From Fundidesulfovibrio soli (GTDB taxonomy: Bacteria > Desulfobacterota > Desulfovibrionia > Desulfovibrionales > Desulfovibrionaceae), in assembly GCF_022808695.1 (NCBI RefSeq), contig NZ_JAKZKW010000001.1, positions 620,001-684,000 of the forward strand: a stretch of 64,000 nt of DNA, given 5' to 3'. Shown piece after piece: positions 43,006 through 51,480 of this stretch. The first letter of the stretch is position 1; every line of letters starts with the position of its first letter. The translations under genes were made by a program, and so were the position numbers. Below the pieces are notes generated by a model that saw nothing but the letters and a program-made list of their open reading frames with translations, was not told where the DNA came from and did not search any database.

Positions 43006-45192
43006 TTATCCTTGTGCCTGCCAGCCGCCGCCGGTCAGCGCGCCAGGTTCCATGTGGCGGTTCTGCTTGTGCCAGAGGTCGGCGTAGATGGGGCAGGTGC
43101 GCAGCAGGTCGTGGTGCGGCGCGTTGCCCACCAGCAGGCCCCTGTCCAGAACGACGATGGAGTGCGCCGAAGCCAGCATGGACAGCCTGTGGCTGACGAT
43201 GATGAGCGTGCGCCCCTTGGCGATGCCCGCCAGGTTGGCCTGGATGATGGATTCCGATTCGGCGTCCAGGGCGCTGGTGGCCTCGTCCAGGATGAGGATC
43301 GGCGGTTCCATGATCAGCGCGCGGGCAATGGCCAGGCGCTGGCGCTGCCCGCCAGAGAGGTTAGCGCCTCCCTCGACGATGGGGCTGTCGTAGCCCTGGG
43401 GCAGGCGCTGGATGAACTCGTCCGCACCGGCCAGGCGCGCGGCCATGACCACCTCCTCGAAGGTGGCCGAAGGTTTGGTTGCGCTGATGTTGTCTCGCAC
43501 TGTGCCGTAAAACAGAAAGTTCTCCTGCAGCACCACGCCGATGGAGCGGCGCAGGTGGGCCAAGTCGATGTCGCGAAGGTCCAGACCGTCGACGGTCACC
43601 CGGCCTTCCTGCAGTGGGTAGAGCCCCTGAATGAGCCTTGTCAGGGTGGACTTGCCGGAGCCCGAGCGGCCCACGATGCCGATGATGGAGCCTGCCGGGA
43701 AGTTGAGCGAAAGGTCCATGAGGGCCGGGGGGGAGCCGGGAGCGTAGCGGAAGGTCACGCGCTCGATGCCGATGGAGCCGGAGATGGGCCCCACCAGGCC
43801 CCGCGCGGAGAGGGGCCTCTCCTCGGGGCGGTTCATGATCTCGCCCAGCATGGTGACCGAGAGGCCGATCTCCTGGTATTCGTGGAGGATGGAGACGATG
43901 GACACCAACGGCTGCGTGACTTTGCCGGAGAGAAGCTGGAAAGCCACGATCGCCCCTGTGGTGAGTTCATTGTCGAAGGCAAGGCTCGCGCCCACCCAGA
44001 CCACCAGCAGCGAGGTGAGGCTCTGGATGAAGGTGGAGCTTGTGCCCACGATGGCGGAGAGCTTTTCCACATGGAAGGCAGTGGTGACGGACCTGGAGCT
44101 CAAATTCTCCCAGGCGCGGTACTGGTGGGGCTCCAGAGCAAGGGATTTAACCGTGTGGATGCCCCGGATCGATTCGACCAGATGCGAGTTGCGGCGTGCC
44201 TCCGCTTCATAGTGGTAACGCAACCGCTTGCGGAAGGAGCCCATGGCTAAACCGGTGATGATCGCCACCACCACCGACATGCCCAGCACGATACATGTCA
44301 ACTTCGTGCTGTAAAAGAAGAGCAGCGGAATGAGCACGATCAGGATGGTGGCATCCAGAATGGTCATGAACAGGCGCCCTGTCATGAACTGACGGATCTT
44401 GTCTTTTTCGCCGATGTGCTTGAGCAGTATGCCCGCGGGGGTGTTGTCGAAGAAGTCGATGGGCAGGCGCAGCACATGCCCGTAGATGACACGGGCAAGG
44501 TTAAGGTCGATCTTGTTGGTGGCGAAGAGCAGCATGTAGCGCTTCAGGTAGGAGAGCAGGGCGTCGAGAATGAAAATGCCCAGCAGTCCTATGGAGAGCA
44601 CCGTGAGCGTCGAGACGCTCTGGTGCTGCAGCACCCTGTCCAGCACGAGTTGCATATAGATAGGGAAGCCCAGCGACAGGACGTTCACCGTCATGGTGGC
44701 CAGGGCGATGTCACGGAAGATCTGCTTCTGCTTGAACATCTCTGGCACGAACCAACCCAGGCCGAAGGGCTGCTTCTCGTCAGTCACGGCGAACGACTTT
44801 TTGATCATCACCGCCTGGCCGGACCAGACTGCCTCGAGCTGTTCGCGCGTATAGAACTGGAACTGATAATTGCCGGAAGAGGGGTCGATCAGAGCGACAT
44901 CGCCGCTTTGGGGCTCGCCCCGGACGCCGGAAAGGATGACGTAGCGGCCGTCATTGAAACGGGCGATAATCGGAAACGCGTCTCCGACACGGAAGAGCTT
45001 GCTCCAATCAAGGGAGGCCGTCTTGCATTTGAACCCTCCCTCGCGGGCGATGCGCACCAGCAGAGCAGGGTCGATGTCGTTCTCAACGATGGAGTATTTA
45101 TGAACGATGCTTTCAGGAGTGATGTCTTCGTGAAAGTGCCTTGCCACAAGTACATAACAGATCAGGCCGCTATTCAGCTGAAACTGTGTCAT
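43006..45192 (-). CDS. Type I secretion ABC transporter with degenerate C39 peptidase-like domain
   Basis: 728 residues. The N-terminal domain (about 1-130) aligns with the C39-like domain of HlyB: where peptidases have the catalytic Cys there is NSG (residues 7-9), and the catalytic His position reads GRYVIL, so no leader cleavage is expected. Six membrane helices follow (about 160-440). The ATPase domain has Walker A VGRSGSGKST near 509, signature NLSGGQRQRLAIA near 612, and ILILDEATSALD near 635. By the HlyB model, it exports an uncleaved substrate with a C-terminal signal. First gene of the leftward operon. Confidence 0.95.
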   Translation of the reverse strand: MTQFQLNSGLICYVLVARHFHEDITPESIVHKYSIVENDIDPALLVRIAREGGFKCKTASLDWSKLFRVGDAFPIIARFNDGRYVILSGVRGEPQSGDVALIDPSSGNYQFQFYTREQLEAVWSGQAVMIKKSFAVTDEKQPFGLGWFVPEMFKQKQIFRDIALATMTVNVLSLGFPIYMQLVLDRVLQHQSVSTLTVLSIGLLGIFILDALLSYLKRYMLLFATNKIDLNLARVIYGHVLRLPIDFFDNTPAGILLKHIGEKDKIRQFMTGRLFMTILDATILIVLIPLLFFYSTKLTCIVLGMSVVVAIITGLAMGSFRKRLRYHYEAEARRNSHLVESIRGIHTVKSLALEPHQYRAWENLSSRSVTTAFHVEKLSAIVGTSSTFIQSLTSLLVVWVGASLAFDNELTTGAIVAFQLLSGKVTQPLVSIVSILHEYQEIGLSVTMLGEIMNRPEERPLSARGLVGPISGSIGIERVTFRYAPGSPPALMDLSLNFPAGSIIGIVGRSGSGKSTLTRLIQGLYPLQEGRVTVDGLDLRDIDLAHLRRSIGVVLQENFLFYGTVRDNISATKPSATFEEVVMAARLAGADEFIQRLPQGYDSPIVEGGANLSGGQRQRLAIARALIMEPPILILDEATSALDAESESIIQANLAGIAKGRTLIIVSHRLSMLASAHSIVVLDRGLLVGNAPHHDLLRTCPIYADLWHKQNRHMEPGALTGGGWQAQG

Positions 45193-45802
45193 GGAGAAAT
45201 GTTCCTTGCTATCTAACGCGAGCGAGGAGGGCTGGCAGCCGGTGACCCGCTAAAGCGCGCACAGAAATGTCTTTAAGCTTATCGCCAGATACCTTCCCCA
45301 GCCACGAATTGTCAACCCGCCAAGATTTATCATGAAAGGTTCCCATGCTCCCCCTCCGTCATCGTCGCCGGACCTCATGACATGCAGGCCCGCGGACAAG
45401 CCAACTTCTTTCGGAAAATCCCGCCTGACAGTACACCCCAATTTCGAACGTGAATACTTAAAAAAAGGTTGCCAGCAGTCGCGAGAGTTGGTTATGTTCG
45501 ATTTAGATGGGCGTGGACTTCCGGGCTTGCGACGGCTCGGGCCTGTCCGACAAGGCGATGCGCGGCCGGAGTTTTCCGTTACCCGCACCCTGGCGAGGTT
45601 CCATTATGGTGGACAATATGGACAAAACGCTTGACGCCCTTCATTTGCCATAATATTTCAGTGCGAAGTTTTTTTTCCTGGCTCCATGCCGACGGTTCAT
45701 TCTCAAGTGACCACTCGCGAGGAGCCAGCCCAACTTGAACCGATGCGATAAGGCCTTCAGCTAAAATACTGCGCGCAACCACATCAAACGGAGGAATAAT
45801 TC
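45193..45802. other. 610-base divergent regulatory region between the ABC transporter and the small Gly-rich protein
   Basis: It is AT-richer than the flanks, with an A-run near 45460 and T-run near 45667. A TTGACG at 45631-45636 with TATTTC at 45654-45659 (17-base spacer) is a weak candidate promoter for the rightward small gene. Open frames here look non-coding. It should contain the leftward promoter of the secretion operon. Confidence 0.5.
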
Positions 45803-46111
45803 ATGGCTACGATTAGTGGCGGCCTCAGCCAGACTTCATTCGTTCAGTCCTTTGCCGGCAACCCGCAGCTGGTGGCTCTGTCCGCTGGGTTGATCCCCTC
45901 GGGCGCCGTGACCCTGAACCAGCTCGGCCCGGTCGGCCAACTCTACGTCGGCCAGACCTACGGCCTCTACGCCGCTCTGGGCGGCACCGCTCCCGGCGGC
46001 CTGACCGGCTCCAACCTGCAGCTGTTCCAGGCGTTCTCCCAGTTCTACGCCTTGGTCGACATCATGCTGTTCGGCCCCCTGATCGGCGTCGGCGGCACCA
46101 CCATCCGCTAG
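45803..46111 (+). CDS. Small Gly-rich hydrophobic protein, candidate secreted product
   Basis: 102 residues, family unknown to me. It is very strongly set for expression: GGAGGAA nine bases before the ATG and two hairpins downstream. Composition is rich in Gly, Leu, Ala, Gln and Ser, with only one charged acidic residue (Asp) and a single Arg at the very end (GGTTIR); there is no Cys and no Lys. The N-terminus MATISGGLSQTSFVQSF is not a Sec signal. It has several GG pairs, a hydrophobic C-terminal stretch (ALVDIMLFGPLIGVGG) and lies divergent from a type I exporter, so I infer that it may be the exported substrate or a self-assembling surface subunit. Confidence 0.75.
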   Translation: MATISGGLSQTSFVQSFAGNPQLVALSAGLIPSGAVTLNQLGPVGQLYVGQTYGLYAALGGTAPGGLTGSNLQLFQAFSQFYALVDIMLFGPLIGVGGTTIR

Positions 46112-46136
46112 GTCCAAGTAGATCAAAGATTCTGGC

Positions 46137-46162
46137 CACCCCCCCGGCAATGCCGGGGGGTG
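46137..46162 (+). terminator. Hairpin after the small Gly-rich gene
   Basis: CACCCCCCGGCA pairs with TGCCGGGGGGTG around one or two bases. No T-run; probably stabilises the 3' end of the small mRNA. Confidence 0.6.
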
Positions 46163-46175
46163 ACACCAGCCCAAC

Positions 46176-46209
46176 ATGCAGGCCGTTTCATCGACGGCCT
46201 GCATTTTTT
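46176..46209 (+). terminator. Rho-independent terminator after the small Gly-rich gene
   Basis: ATGCAGGCCGT pairs with ACGGCCTGCAT around TTCATCG and is followed by T6. Downstream genes would then be expressed by read-through or their own promoter. Confidence 0.9.
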
Positions 46210-46241
46210 CCTAGCCCTGAAAGTTTCACGAAGGTGGCATC

Positions 46242-47237
46242 ATGAGTGCGTCCAAACCGTTTACGATTGTACTATTGTGCAGTAACGAAGACATCCAAAG
46301 CCTTGCCATGTCCCTTCAGGCCCGGGGGGCCAACGCCACAATCCAGCACGCCCCCGATCTGGCAACCCTGCGGGTCTGTCTGAACAAATTCAAGGATAAC
46401 GTCCGGCTCATCTCTTTCATGAGCAACGTCATCGTGCCCGCCGACGCCCTCACCCAGTTCGACCTTGGGGCCTACAACATCCACCCCGGCTCCCCCGACT
46501 ACCCTGGCACCGCTCCCGAAGCCTGGGCCAGCTACGAGCGGGCCACCCATTTCGGCGCCACGGCGCACGTCATGTCCATCAAAGTCGATGACGGCCCGAT
46601 CATCGACACCGAAATCCTTCCCGTTCCCCAGGGAGCGCACCGGCTCATATACGCGCAGCTCGGCTCGCGCGCGGCCCAGGCGCTGTTCTCCAAGCTGGCT
46701 CCCAAACTGGCTGACCCTGCGCCGCTGGAGCCGAACGAGAGCCTCTGCTGGGGCGGCACCAAAAGGACCAGCGCCGATTTCAACAAGATGGTCAGCCTCG
46801 ATCCGGATATCACCCAGGAAGAGTTCATCCGCCGGATCTTCAGCTTCGGCCCGCCCGACATCGCCGAGTTCTCCATCACGTTGCACGGCCACAAGTTCAT
46901 CATGCTCACCGAATCCGGCGTGAAGGGCTATCTGGACGCCTCCGACGACGGCCAGGTGCGCGGCTGGGCCTGGAACATGGCCCACCCCGAGCGCAGGCTG
47001 GAGATTTCCGTCCGCGTGGACGACGCCCGCGACTTCGTGACCAGGGCGAACATGTACCGCCAGGACGTCCACGACGCGGGCCACGGCGACGGCTATTCAG
47101 GGTTCGCCTGGACCCCGCCCAAGGAACTGCGCGACAACCTGCCCCATCGGGTGGACGTTTCGGCCGCCGGACGCCGCCTGCTGGGCAGCCCCAAACTGAT
47201 CGTGTTCAAGAAACTGCCGCAGGATGACGAAGAGTAG
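46242..47237 (+). CDS. Formyltransferase-like enzyme with C-terminal accessory domain
   Basis: 331 residues. The N-terminal 200 residues resemble formyl_transf_N: the catalytic Asn-His of YNIHPGSPDYPG is at N79/H81, ATAHVM at about 106-111, and the DDGPII loop has the catalytic Asp near 116. Relatives move a formyl group from formyl-tetrahydrofolate to Met-tRNA or to amino sugars; an amino-sugar role fits the glycosyltransferase-rich context (inference). Residues about 229-325 (GYLDASDDGQVRGWAWNM, GHGDGYSGFAWTPP) form an accessory domain also seen in the GNAT and TPR proteins here. It overlaps the next gene by 14 bases. Confidence 0.82.
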   Translation: MSASKPFTIVLLCSNEDIQSLAMSLQARGANATIQHAPDLATLRVCLNKFKDNVRLISFMSNVIVPADALTQFDLGAYNIHPGSPDYPGTAPEAWASYERATHFGATAHVMSIKVDDGPIIDTEILPVPQGAHRLIYAQLGSRAAQALFSKLAPKLADPAPLEPNESLCWGGTKRTSADFNKMVSLDPDITQEEFIRRIFSFGPPDIAEFSITLHGHKFIMLTESGVKGYLDASDDGQVRGWAWNMAHPERRLEISVRVDDARDFVTRANMYRQDVHDAGHGDGYSGFAWTPPKELRDNLPHRVDVSAAGRRLLGSPKLIVFKKLPQDDEE

Positions 47238-47820
47238 CCGCTTCCTGCATGTGGGGTGCGGACCCGCCGGGTCCGCACCGCTGCCGGAGCCTTTCCATCG
47301 CGGGTCATGGACGGAGGTGCGCCTGGATCTCGATCCGGCCCACGGACCGGACATCGCCTGCTCCATCACGGATATGGCCCCGGTGGCTGACGCGTCCTTC
47401 CAGGCGGTCTACTCCGCCCACAACCTGGAGCACCTGGCCGAACACGAAGTGCATGCCGCGCTGAGCGAAATCAGGCGCGTGCTCGCTCCCGGCGGGTTCG
47501 CCCTCGTGACTGTCCCCGACATCCAGGCCGTCGCACAGCAGGCCGCCCTCGGCGATCTGCACCGCGTCCTCTATGTTTCTCCGGCGGGTCCCGTGCGGAT
47601 CATCGACGTTCTCTACGGCTTCACCCCAGCCATCGCGGAAGGCAACACCCACATGCGCCACCGGACCGGGTTCAGCGCGGCCTGCCTGACCACGGCTCTG
47701 GCCCGTGCAGGCTTCGCGGCCACCTTCGTGCTGCGCAGGACGGAGCGCTTCGCCCTCACCGCCCTGGCCTGCGCGGACCACTGCGCCGCGCCCCATGACA
47801 TCCCCTGGTGGCTGGCATGA
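47224..47820 (+). CDS. Small class I SAM-dependent methyltransferase
   Basis: 198 residues, Methyltransf_11 type. Motif I is LHVGCGPAG at about 8-16, the acidic end of strand 2 is VRLDLDP, and SAHNLEHLAEHEV with VLAPGGFALVTVPD are the later motifs. This kind is frequent in polysaccharide loci, where it methylates sugars or their precursors. Overlaps on both sides (14 bases with the formyltransferase-like gene, ATGA with the GNAT gene) bind it into one translational unit. Confidence 0.85.
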   Translation: MTKSSRFLHVGCGPAGSAPLPEPFHRGSWTEVRLDLDPAHGPDIACSITDMAPVADASFQAVYSAHNLEHLAEHEVHAALSEIRRVLAPGGFALVTVPDIQAVAQQAALGDLHRVLYVSPAGPVRIIDVLYGFTPAIAEGNTHMRHRTGFSAACLTTALARAGFAATFVLRRTERFALTALACADHCAAPHDIPWWLA

Positions 47821-48563
47821 GCGGGACATTCCCCGGTCATATAGATGCAGTCGGGCCCGTTGTTTCGGGCTGGGTGGCCGCCCCCGCTGGCGAAGGCCCC
47901 TTGACGGTCTGCTGCGTACTGGACGACACTTTGTGGCTGAGCGCCCGTGCCGACCTCCCCCGCCCGGACGTCGCCGAGGCGCTGGGCTGCGGCGAGCTGT
48001 GCGGCTTCAGCATCGCCCTGCCCCCGGTGGTGATGGACGGCCGGGAGCACGCCCTGTTGCTGGGCGTGCTCGGCCATGAGACATACCGTTTTCCGGGAGC
48101 CCCGACGAGTGTGGTGCTCGGCAGGCCGGACATTTCCGTTTACCCGGCCGACGGGCAGGCCCTGCTGGCAGCCTGCCCCGATGCAGCCGGCCTGCAGGAC
48201 GGGCCCGGCGCGCCGCTGGCCGTTTTCCTGGCCCAGGCTTGCGGCAGTACCGTGGGTTACGCCCTCTGCCTGGGACCTGAAGACGGCTCCCCGGGGGGCT
48301 GCTGCCGGTTTCTGCTGGATGTGCGTCCTCCCTGGCGCGGGCACGGCGCGGGCTCGCGCCTCGCCGAGCAGATGCTCGCCTGGGCGCGCAGCCGTGGAGG
48401 GCTCACGCTGCGCACCTCGGTGGCGTTGCCGGACGGCGGCGTGGTGGGGTTCTTCGAGAGGCGGGGTTTCAGGGTCGAGGCGGTGCGCCAGCACGCTCTG
48501 GAAAGCGCTGACGGTCCCAGGGATGTGGCTGACCTGGCCTGGACTGCTCCAGCCGGCGGTTGA
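47817..48563 (+). CDS. GNAT acetyltransferase with N-terminal accessory domain
   Basis: 248 residues; ATG overlaps the previous stop as ATGA. Residues about 6-100 (GHIDAVGPVVSGWVAAP, then ARADLPRPDVAEALG and CGFSIALPP) resemble the C-terminal domain of the formyltransferase-like protein. The GNAT domain follows (about 125-240), with the acetyl-CoA loop RPPWRGHGAGSRLAEQ near 170-185 and GFFERRGFRVEAV. The substrate is unknown; modification of the same product as the formyltransferase and methyltransferase is an inference from operon structure. Confidence 0.82.
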   Translation: MSGTFPGHIDAVGPVVSGWVAAPAGEGPLTVCCVLDDTLWLSARADLPRPDVAEALGCGELCGFSIALPPVVMDGREHALLLGVLGHETYRFPGAPTSVVLGRPDISVYPADGQALLAACPDAAGLQDGPGAPLAVFLAQACGSTVGYALCLGPEDGSPGGCCRFLLDVRPPWRGHGAGSRLAEQMLAWARSRGGLTLRTSVALPDGGVVGFFERRGFRVEAVRQHALESADGPRDVADLAWTAPAGG

Positions 48564-48578
48564 GAGGCCGTAAAATCT

Positions 48579-49325
48579 TCAGGACAGCAGCAAGGCCACG
48601 GCCTTGCCGACCTTGCGCCTGTCCCACATGCCCGTGCCTGACAAGGTGGGCGCCCCCTCCCCGTTGAGGGCCTCGGCGATCAGCCGGTGGCTCATCCCCT
48701 TCTTGACCATTCCGCGCAGGATCGAGGCCAGGCGGCTCCTGTCCGCCTTGGCCGGGGCATTGGACTCGCGGCCTGGTTTCGCCTGCCTGGACGCCTTTGG
48801 AGGACTGGGCCGTGGAGTCTCCCGGGGCGTCTGCGGCCGGGAATGCTCCTGCGGGCGCACATCGATATCCTGGCCCCCTTTGAGGATCCGCTCCATGGGC
48901 ACGCCCTGGGCCAGCATGAGCAGCACCTGGTTCTGGCGGGTGAGGTTCTCGGTTATGGCCTTGAAATCGTTGATCTGCATATCCTTGACTTCCACCTGAC
49001 GATCCGCCAGGGCCAGCCTTTGCCGCAGCAGTTCGTTCTCGCGGGCCAGGGAATCGGCGCGCACCTTGAGTTCGGCCAGCTCCATGCGGGGGCCTTCAAC
49101 GGCAGGAAACGCCTGAACCGCTTGCGCAAGAGGCGGGACTTCCGGGACTTGAATTTCAGGCGCCAACGGCCCCTGGGCAGGCTGTTCCGCCAGGGGCGGC
49201 TCCAGAACATGAGGGGCCTTCGCATGGGGGGCTGCGGCCTGGGCCTCGCGAGCCCGCTCTGTTTCGGGCCAGACCGCCCACTGTGCGGCAACGCCACCGG
49301 CTCCCGGCATGCTCTCCCCTCTCAT
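48579..49325 (-). CDS. Coiled-coil protein with resolvase-like helix-turn-helix tail
   Basis: 248 residues. ATG 49325 has a near-perfect AAGGAGG; an ATG at 49346 overlaps the upstream stop as TGATG. The N-terminus is Pro/Ala-rich and disordered. A coiled coil spans about 85-150 (ENELLRQRLALADRQVEVK). A basic Pro/Ser linker follows. The last about 55 residues (LASILRGMVKKGMSHRLIAEALNGEG, ending WDRRKVGKAVALL) resemble the recombinase/resolvase C-terminal HTH that reads DNA, but there is no catalytic domain. Possibly a DNA-binding regulator of this locus; no named family recognised. Confidence 0.7.
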   Translation of the reverse strand: MRGESMPGAGGVAAQWAVWPETERAREAQAAAPHAKAPHVLEPPLAEQPAQGPLAPEIQVPEVPPLAQAVQAFPAVEGPRMELAELKVRADSLARENELLRQRLALADRQVEVKDMQINDFKAITENLTRQNQVLLMLAQGVPMERILKGGQDIDVRPQEHSRPQTPRETPRPSPPKASRQAKPGRESNAPAKADRSRLASILRGMVKKGMSHRLIAEALNGEGAPTLSGTGMWDRRKVGKAVALLLS

Positions 49326-49345
49326 GTGCCCCTCCTTCGCTCCCA

Positions 49346-51355
49346 TCAGCGCCGCGCCAGCAAGTATTCCAGGCGCGCCCTGTAGGCCGCGCCAACCGCG
49401 GCCGGGTTGTGGCGCAATTCCATGAGCCTGCGCCCGTTCTCCGCCAGGCGGGACGCCCGGGCCGGATTTTCGACCATGTCTCGCATGTTGGCGGCGAGCT
49501 GGTCAATGTCCGGTTCGGCCCAATACAGGCCTTCCCCGAAGGGATACTCCCCCCTTCCCACGGGCACCAGCCTTCCGCCCACGGGATAGCCCGTCTCGGC
49601 GGTCAGGAAGTCCTCATTGCCCGAATATCCTGTGGCCACCACGGGTTTGCCCAGCAGCATGGCCTCGGCCAGGGTGCGCCCGAAGCCTTCTGATCGGTGC
49701 GGGGAGACATAGGCGTCGCAGGCGGCGAAGAGCCCCAACACGTCGCCCCGGTCCATGGTGCCGCCGATGTGCAGAATGCGGGCGTCCTGCGAGGCCTCTG
49801 CGCAGAACGCCAGCCACCGGGGGTCGTCCGGGCTGGTGTTCATCACCTTGAGCACCAGCCGCACAGGCTCGCTTCCGGCCGGGAAGGCCTTGCGGAAAGC
49901 CCTCAGGGCGGCCCAGGGATTCTTGCGCGCCAGGTAGGAGTTGAAATCGAACACGTAGAGGAACAGGAACGCACCCTCCGGCAGACCGAACGCGCTGCGC
50001 GGCAGGCGCCGCAGCCTGTCCACGGTGACGGCCATGGGCATCAGCACCACCGGCACGGGCGAGCTTTTCTGGAAGGCTTGCTGCGTGTAGCGGCTGGAGA
50101 CCCAGATCTCGTCAACGAGTTCGTAGGCCTCGCTCCAGACCGCGGGCCATTCGGGCAACTCCCAGGGCCAGTAGCCGATGTTCAGGCGTCCGGAAAATAG
50201 GTCCGCCCCTTTCTCCAGCCAGACCCTGGCCGTATCCAGCCCCGTAAGGCAGAACAGGTTCACCCCGTAGGGGGCCTCCTCCCGGAGGTGGGCGTCCAGG
50301 GCGCAGTCCTCCTGCCTGGTGTTGGGCCCCGTGCGCACGTTGACCACCGCGAAGGGCACACCGGCGCGCTCCAGCGAGGCGGCGGCCATGCGGGAATCCT
50401 CCCCGATGCCCAGTTCGCCCTTGGCGAAGCCCACGATGTTCACCCCGGACGGCAGGGGCCCGGACGGAGCGCGGCCGGCCGCCGGCACGGGCGAAGCCTG
50501 TGGGGACCGCCCGCCCGCCAGCAACTGGCCCAGCCGGTAGCGCTCCACGGCCTCCTCGCGGAACCAGCGGGCGGCCGCATCGATCTGGCGGGGGTCCGAA
50601 AGAGCCTCCATCCCGCATCCGGGGCAGGCCCAGAGCCAGGCCAGCACGGCAAGGCGGCTGAGGCCTGGGATGGCGGGATGCTGCCCGGCCAGCCACGCCG
50701 GGGGATCAAGCTCCAGATAGCCCCCGTGCTTCAGGGTCCTGACCCCTTCGCAGTAATACCAGCCCAGGAAACGCGCCCTGCCGGACGGGGTGTGCAGGGG
50801 GAACTCGGCCTGCAGGGCCGGGTCCATCTGCCAGGTGTAGAGCTGGAGCAGGCTGACGGGGGCCTCCCCCACTGCCTGCCCCGCCGCCTGTCCGGGCGCC
50901 GCCTCGGCCCAGGCCCTGGCGTTGAGCCTGCGCACGTGCTGGGCCGGGAGGTGCCTGAACAGGTCGTGCTCTGGCACGCCGTGGACGAAGAACCAGCGGA
51001 TGAAACCGGCTGTCCCGGCGGGAGTATCCGGCGGATGCTGGGCGCGGGCGTCCGTGCGCTGCCGCCAGGTGACCTCCATCAGCCGCGTGAACTCGAAGGC
51101 CTCGCCCGGAGGCGCGGGCCGGATGATGTCTCCCACGTGGGGCAGGTCTTCGGGACGGACCCGGGCCGCGGCCGCCGGGAAGTCGCACGGGGCGTGCAGC
51201 AGCCACCAGGCCTGGAAGTCCTTCTGGGCTTCGGGGTCGTCGATGGGCGCGCCCATGCGGACGTCCTCCCGCAGCAGCCACGCGAAGCGCAGCTCCCTGA
51301 TCAGGAAAGGGGCGCGCATGGACGGTTGGGATTGCCGGGCGGAATGTTCCAACAT
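49346..51355 (-). CDS. Large GT4-family glycosyltransferase with N-terminal helical domain
   Basis: 669 residues (or 657 from ATG 51319). The N-terminal 280 residues are Trp/Ala-rich helices with repeated motifs (GFIRWFFVHGVPEHDL and ARFLGWYYCEGVRTL), a duplicated unit often seen fused to bacterial glycosyltransferases. The GT-B part begins GVNIVGFAKGELGIGEDSR; YVSPHRSEGFGRTLAEAMLLGKPVVATGYSGN is the nucleotide-sugar site with the E-x7-E pattern. It is the first gene of a short leftward unit with the coiled-coil/HTH gene and faces the formyltransferase operon. Confidence 0.88.
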   Translation of the reverse strand: MLEHSARQSQPSMRAPFLIRELRFAWLLREDVRMGAPIDDPEAQKDFQAWWLLHAPCDFPAAAARVRPEDLPHVGDIIRPAPPGEAFEFTRLMEVTWRQRTDARAQHPPDTPAGTAGFIRWFFVHGVPEHDLFRHLPAQHVRRLNARAWAEAAPGQAAGQAVGEAPVSLLQLYTWQMDPALQAEFPLHTPSGRARFLGWYYCEGVRTLKHGGYLELDPPAWLAGQHPAIPGLSRLAVLAWLWACPGCGMEALSDPRQIDAAARWFREEAVERYRLGQLLAGGRSPQASPVPAAGRAPSGPLPSGVNIVGFAKGELGIGEDSRMAAASLERAGVPFAVVNVRTGPNTRQEDCALDAHLREEAPYGVNLFCLTGLDTARVWLEKGADLFSGRLNIGYWPWELPEWPAVWSEAYELVDEIWVSSRYTQQAFQKSSPVPVVLMPMAVTVDRLRRLPRSAFGLPEGAFLFLYVFDFNSYLARKNPWAALRAFRKAFPAGSEPVRLVLKVMNTSPDDPRWLAFCAEASQDARILHIGGTMDRGDVLGLFAACDAYVSPHRSEGFGRTLAEAMLLGKPVVATGYSGNEDFLTAETGYPVGGRLVPVGRGEYPFGEGLYWAEPDIDQLAANMRDMVENPARASRLAENGRRLMELRHNPAAVGAAYRARLEYLLARR

Positions 51356-51480
51356 TGAAAGATTGTACCTGTTTGCCCTGCCCCGTCAACCGCGCCCGGC
51401 GGCGGTCGAAAGGCGTTGCCCGCCGGGGCGTCCCTCCTGTAGCCTGCGGCCTTTCGAGCATCGCCCGAGGGAGAATCGCC

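Noticed and set aside
45250-45634. Open frames of about 100 residues in the divergent spacer before the small Gly-rich gene
   Set aside because: No ribosome site, no conserved pattern, and they overlap each other on opposite strands.
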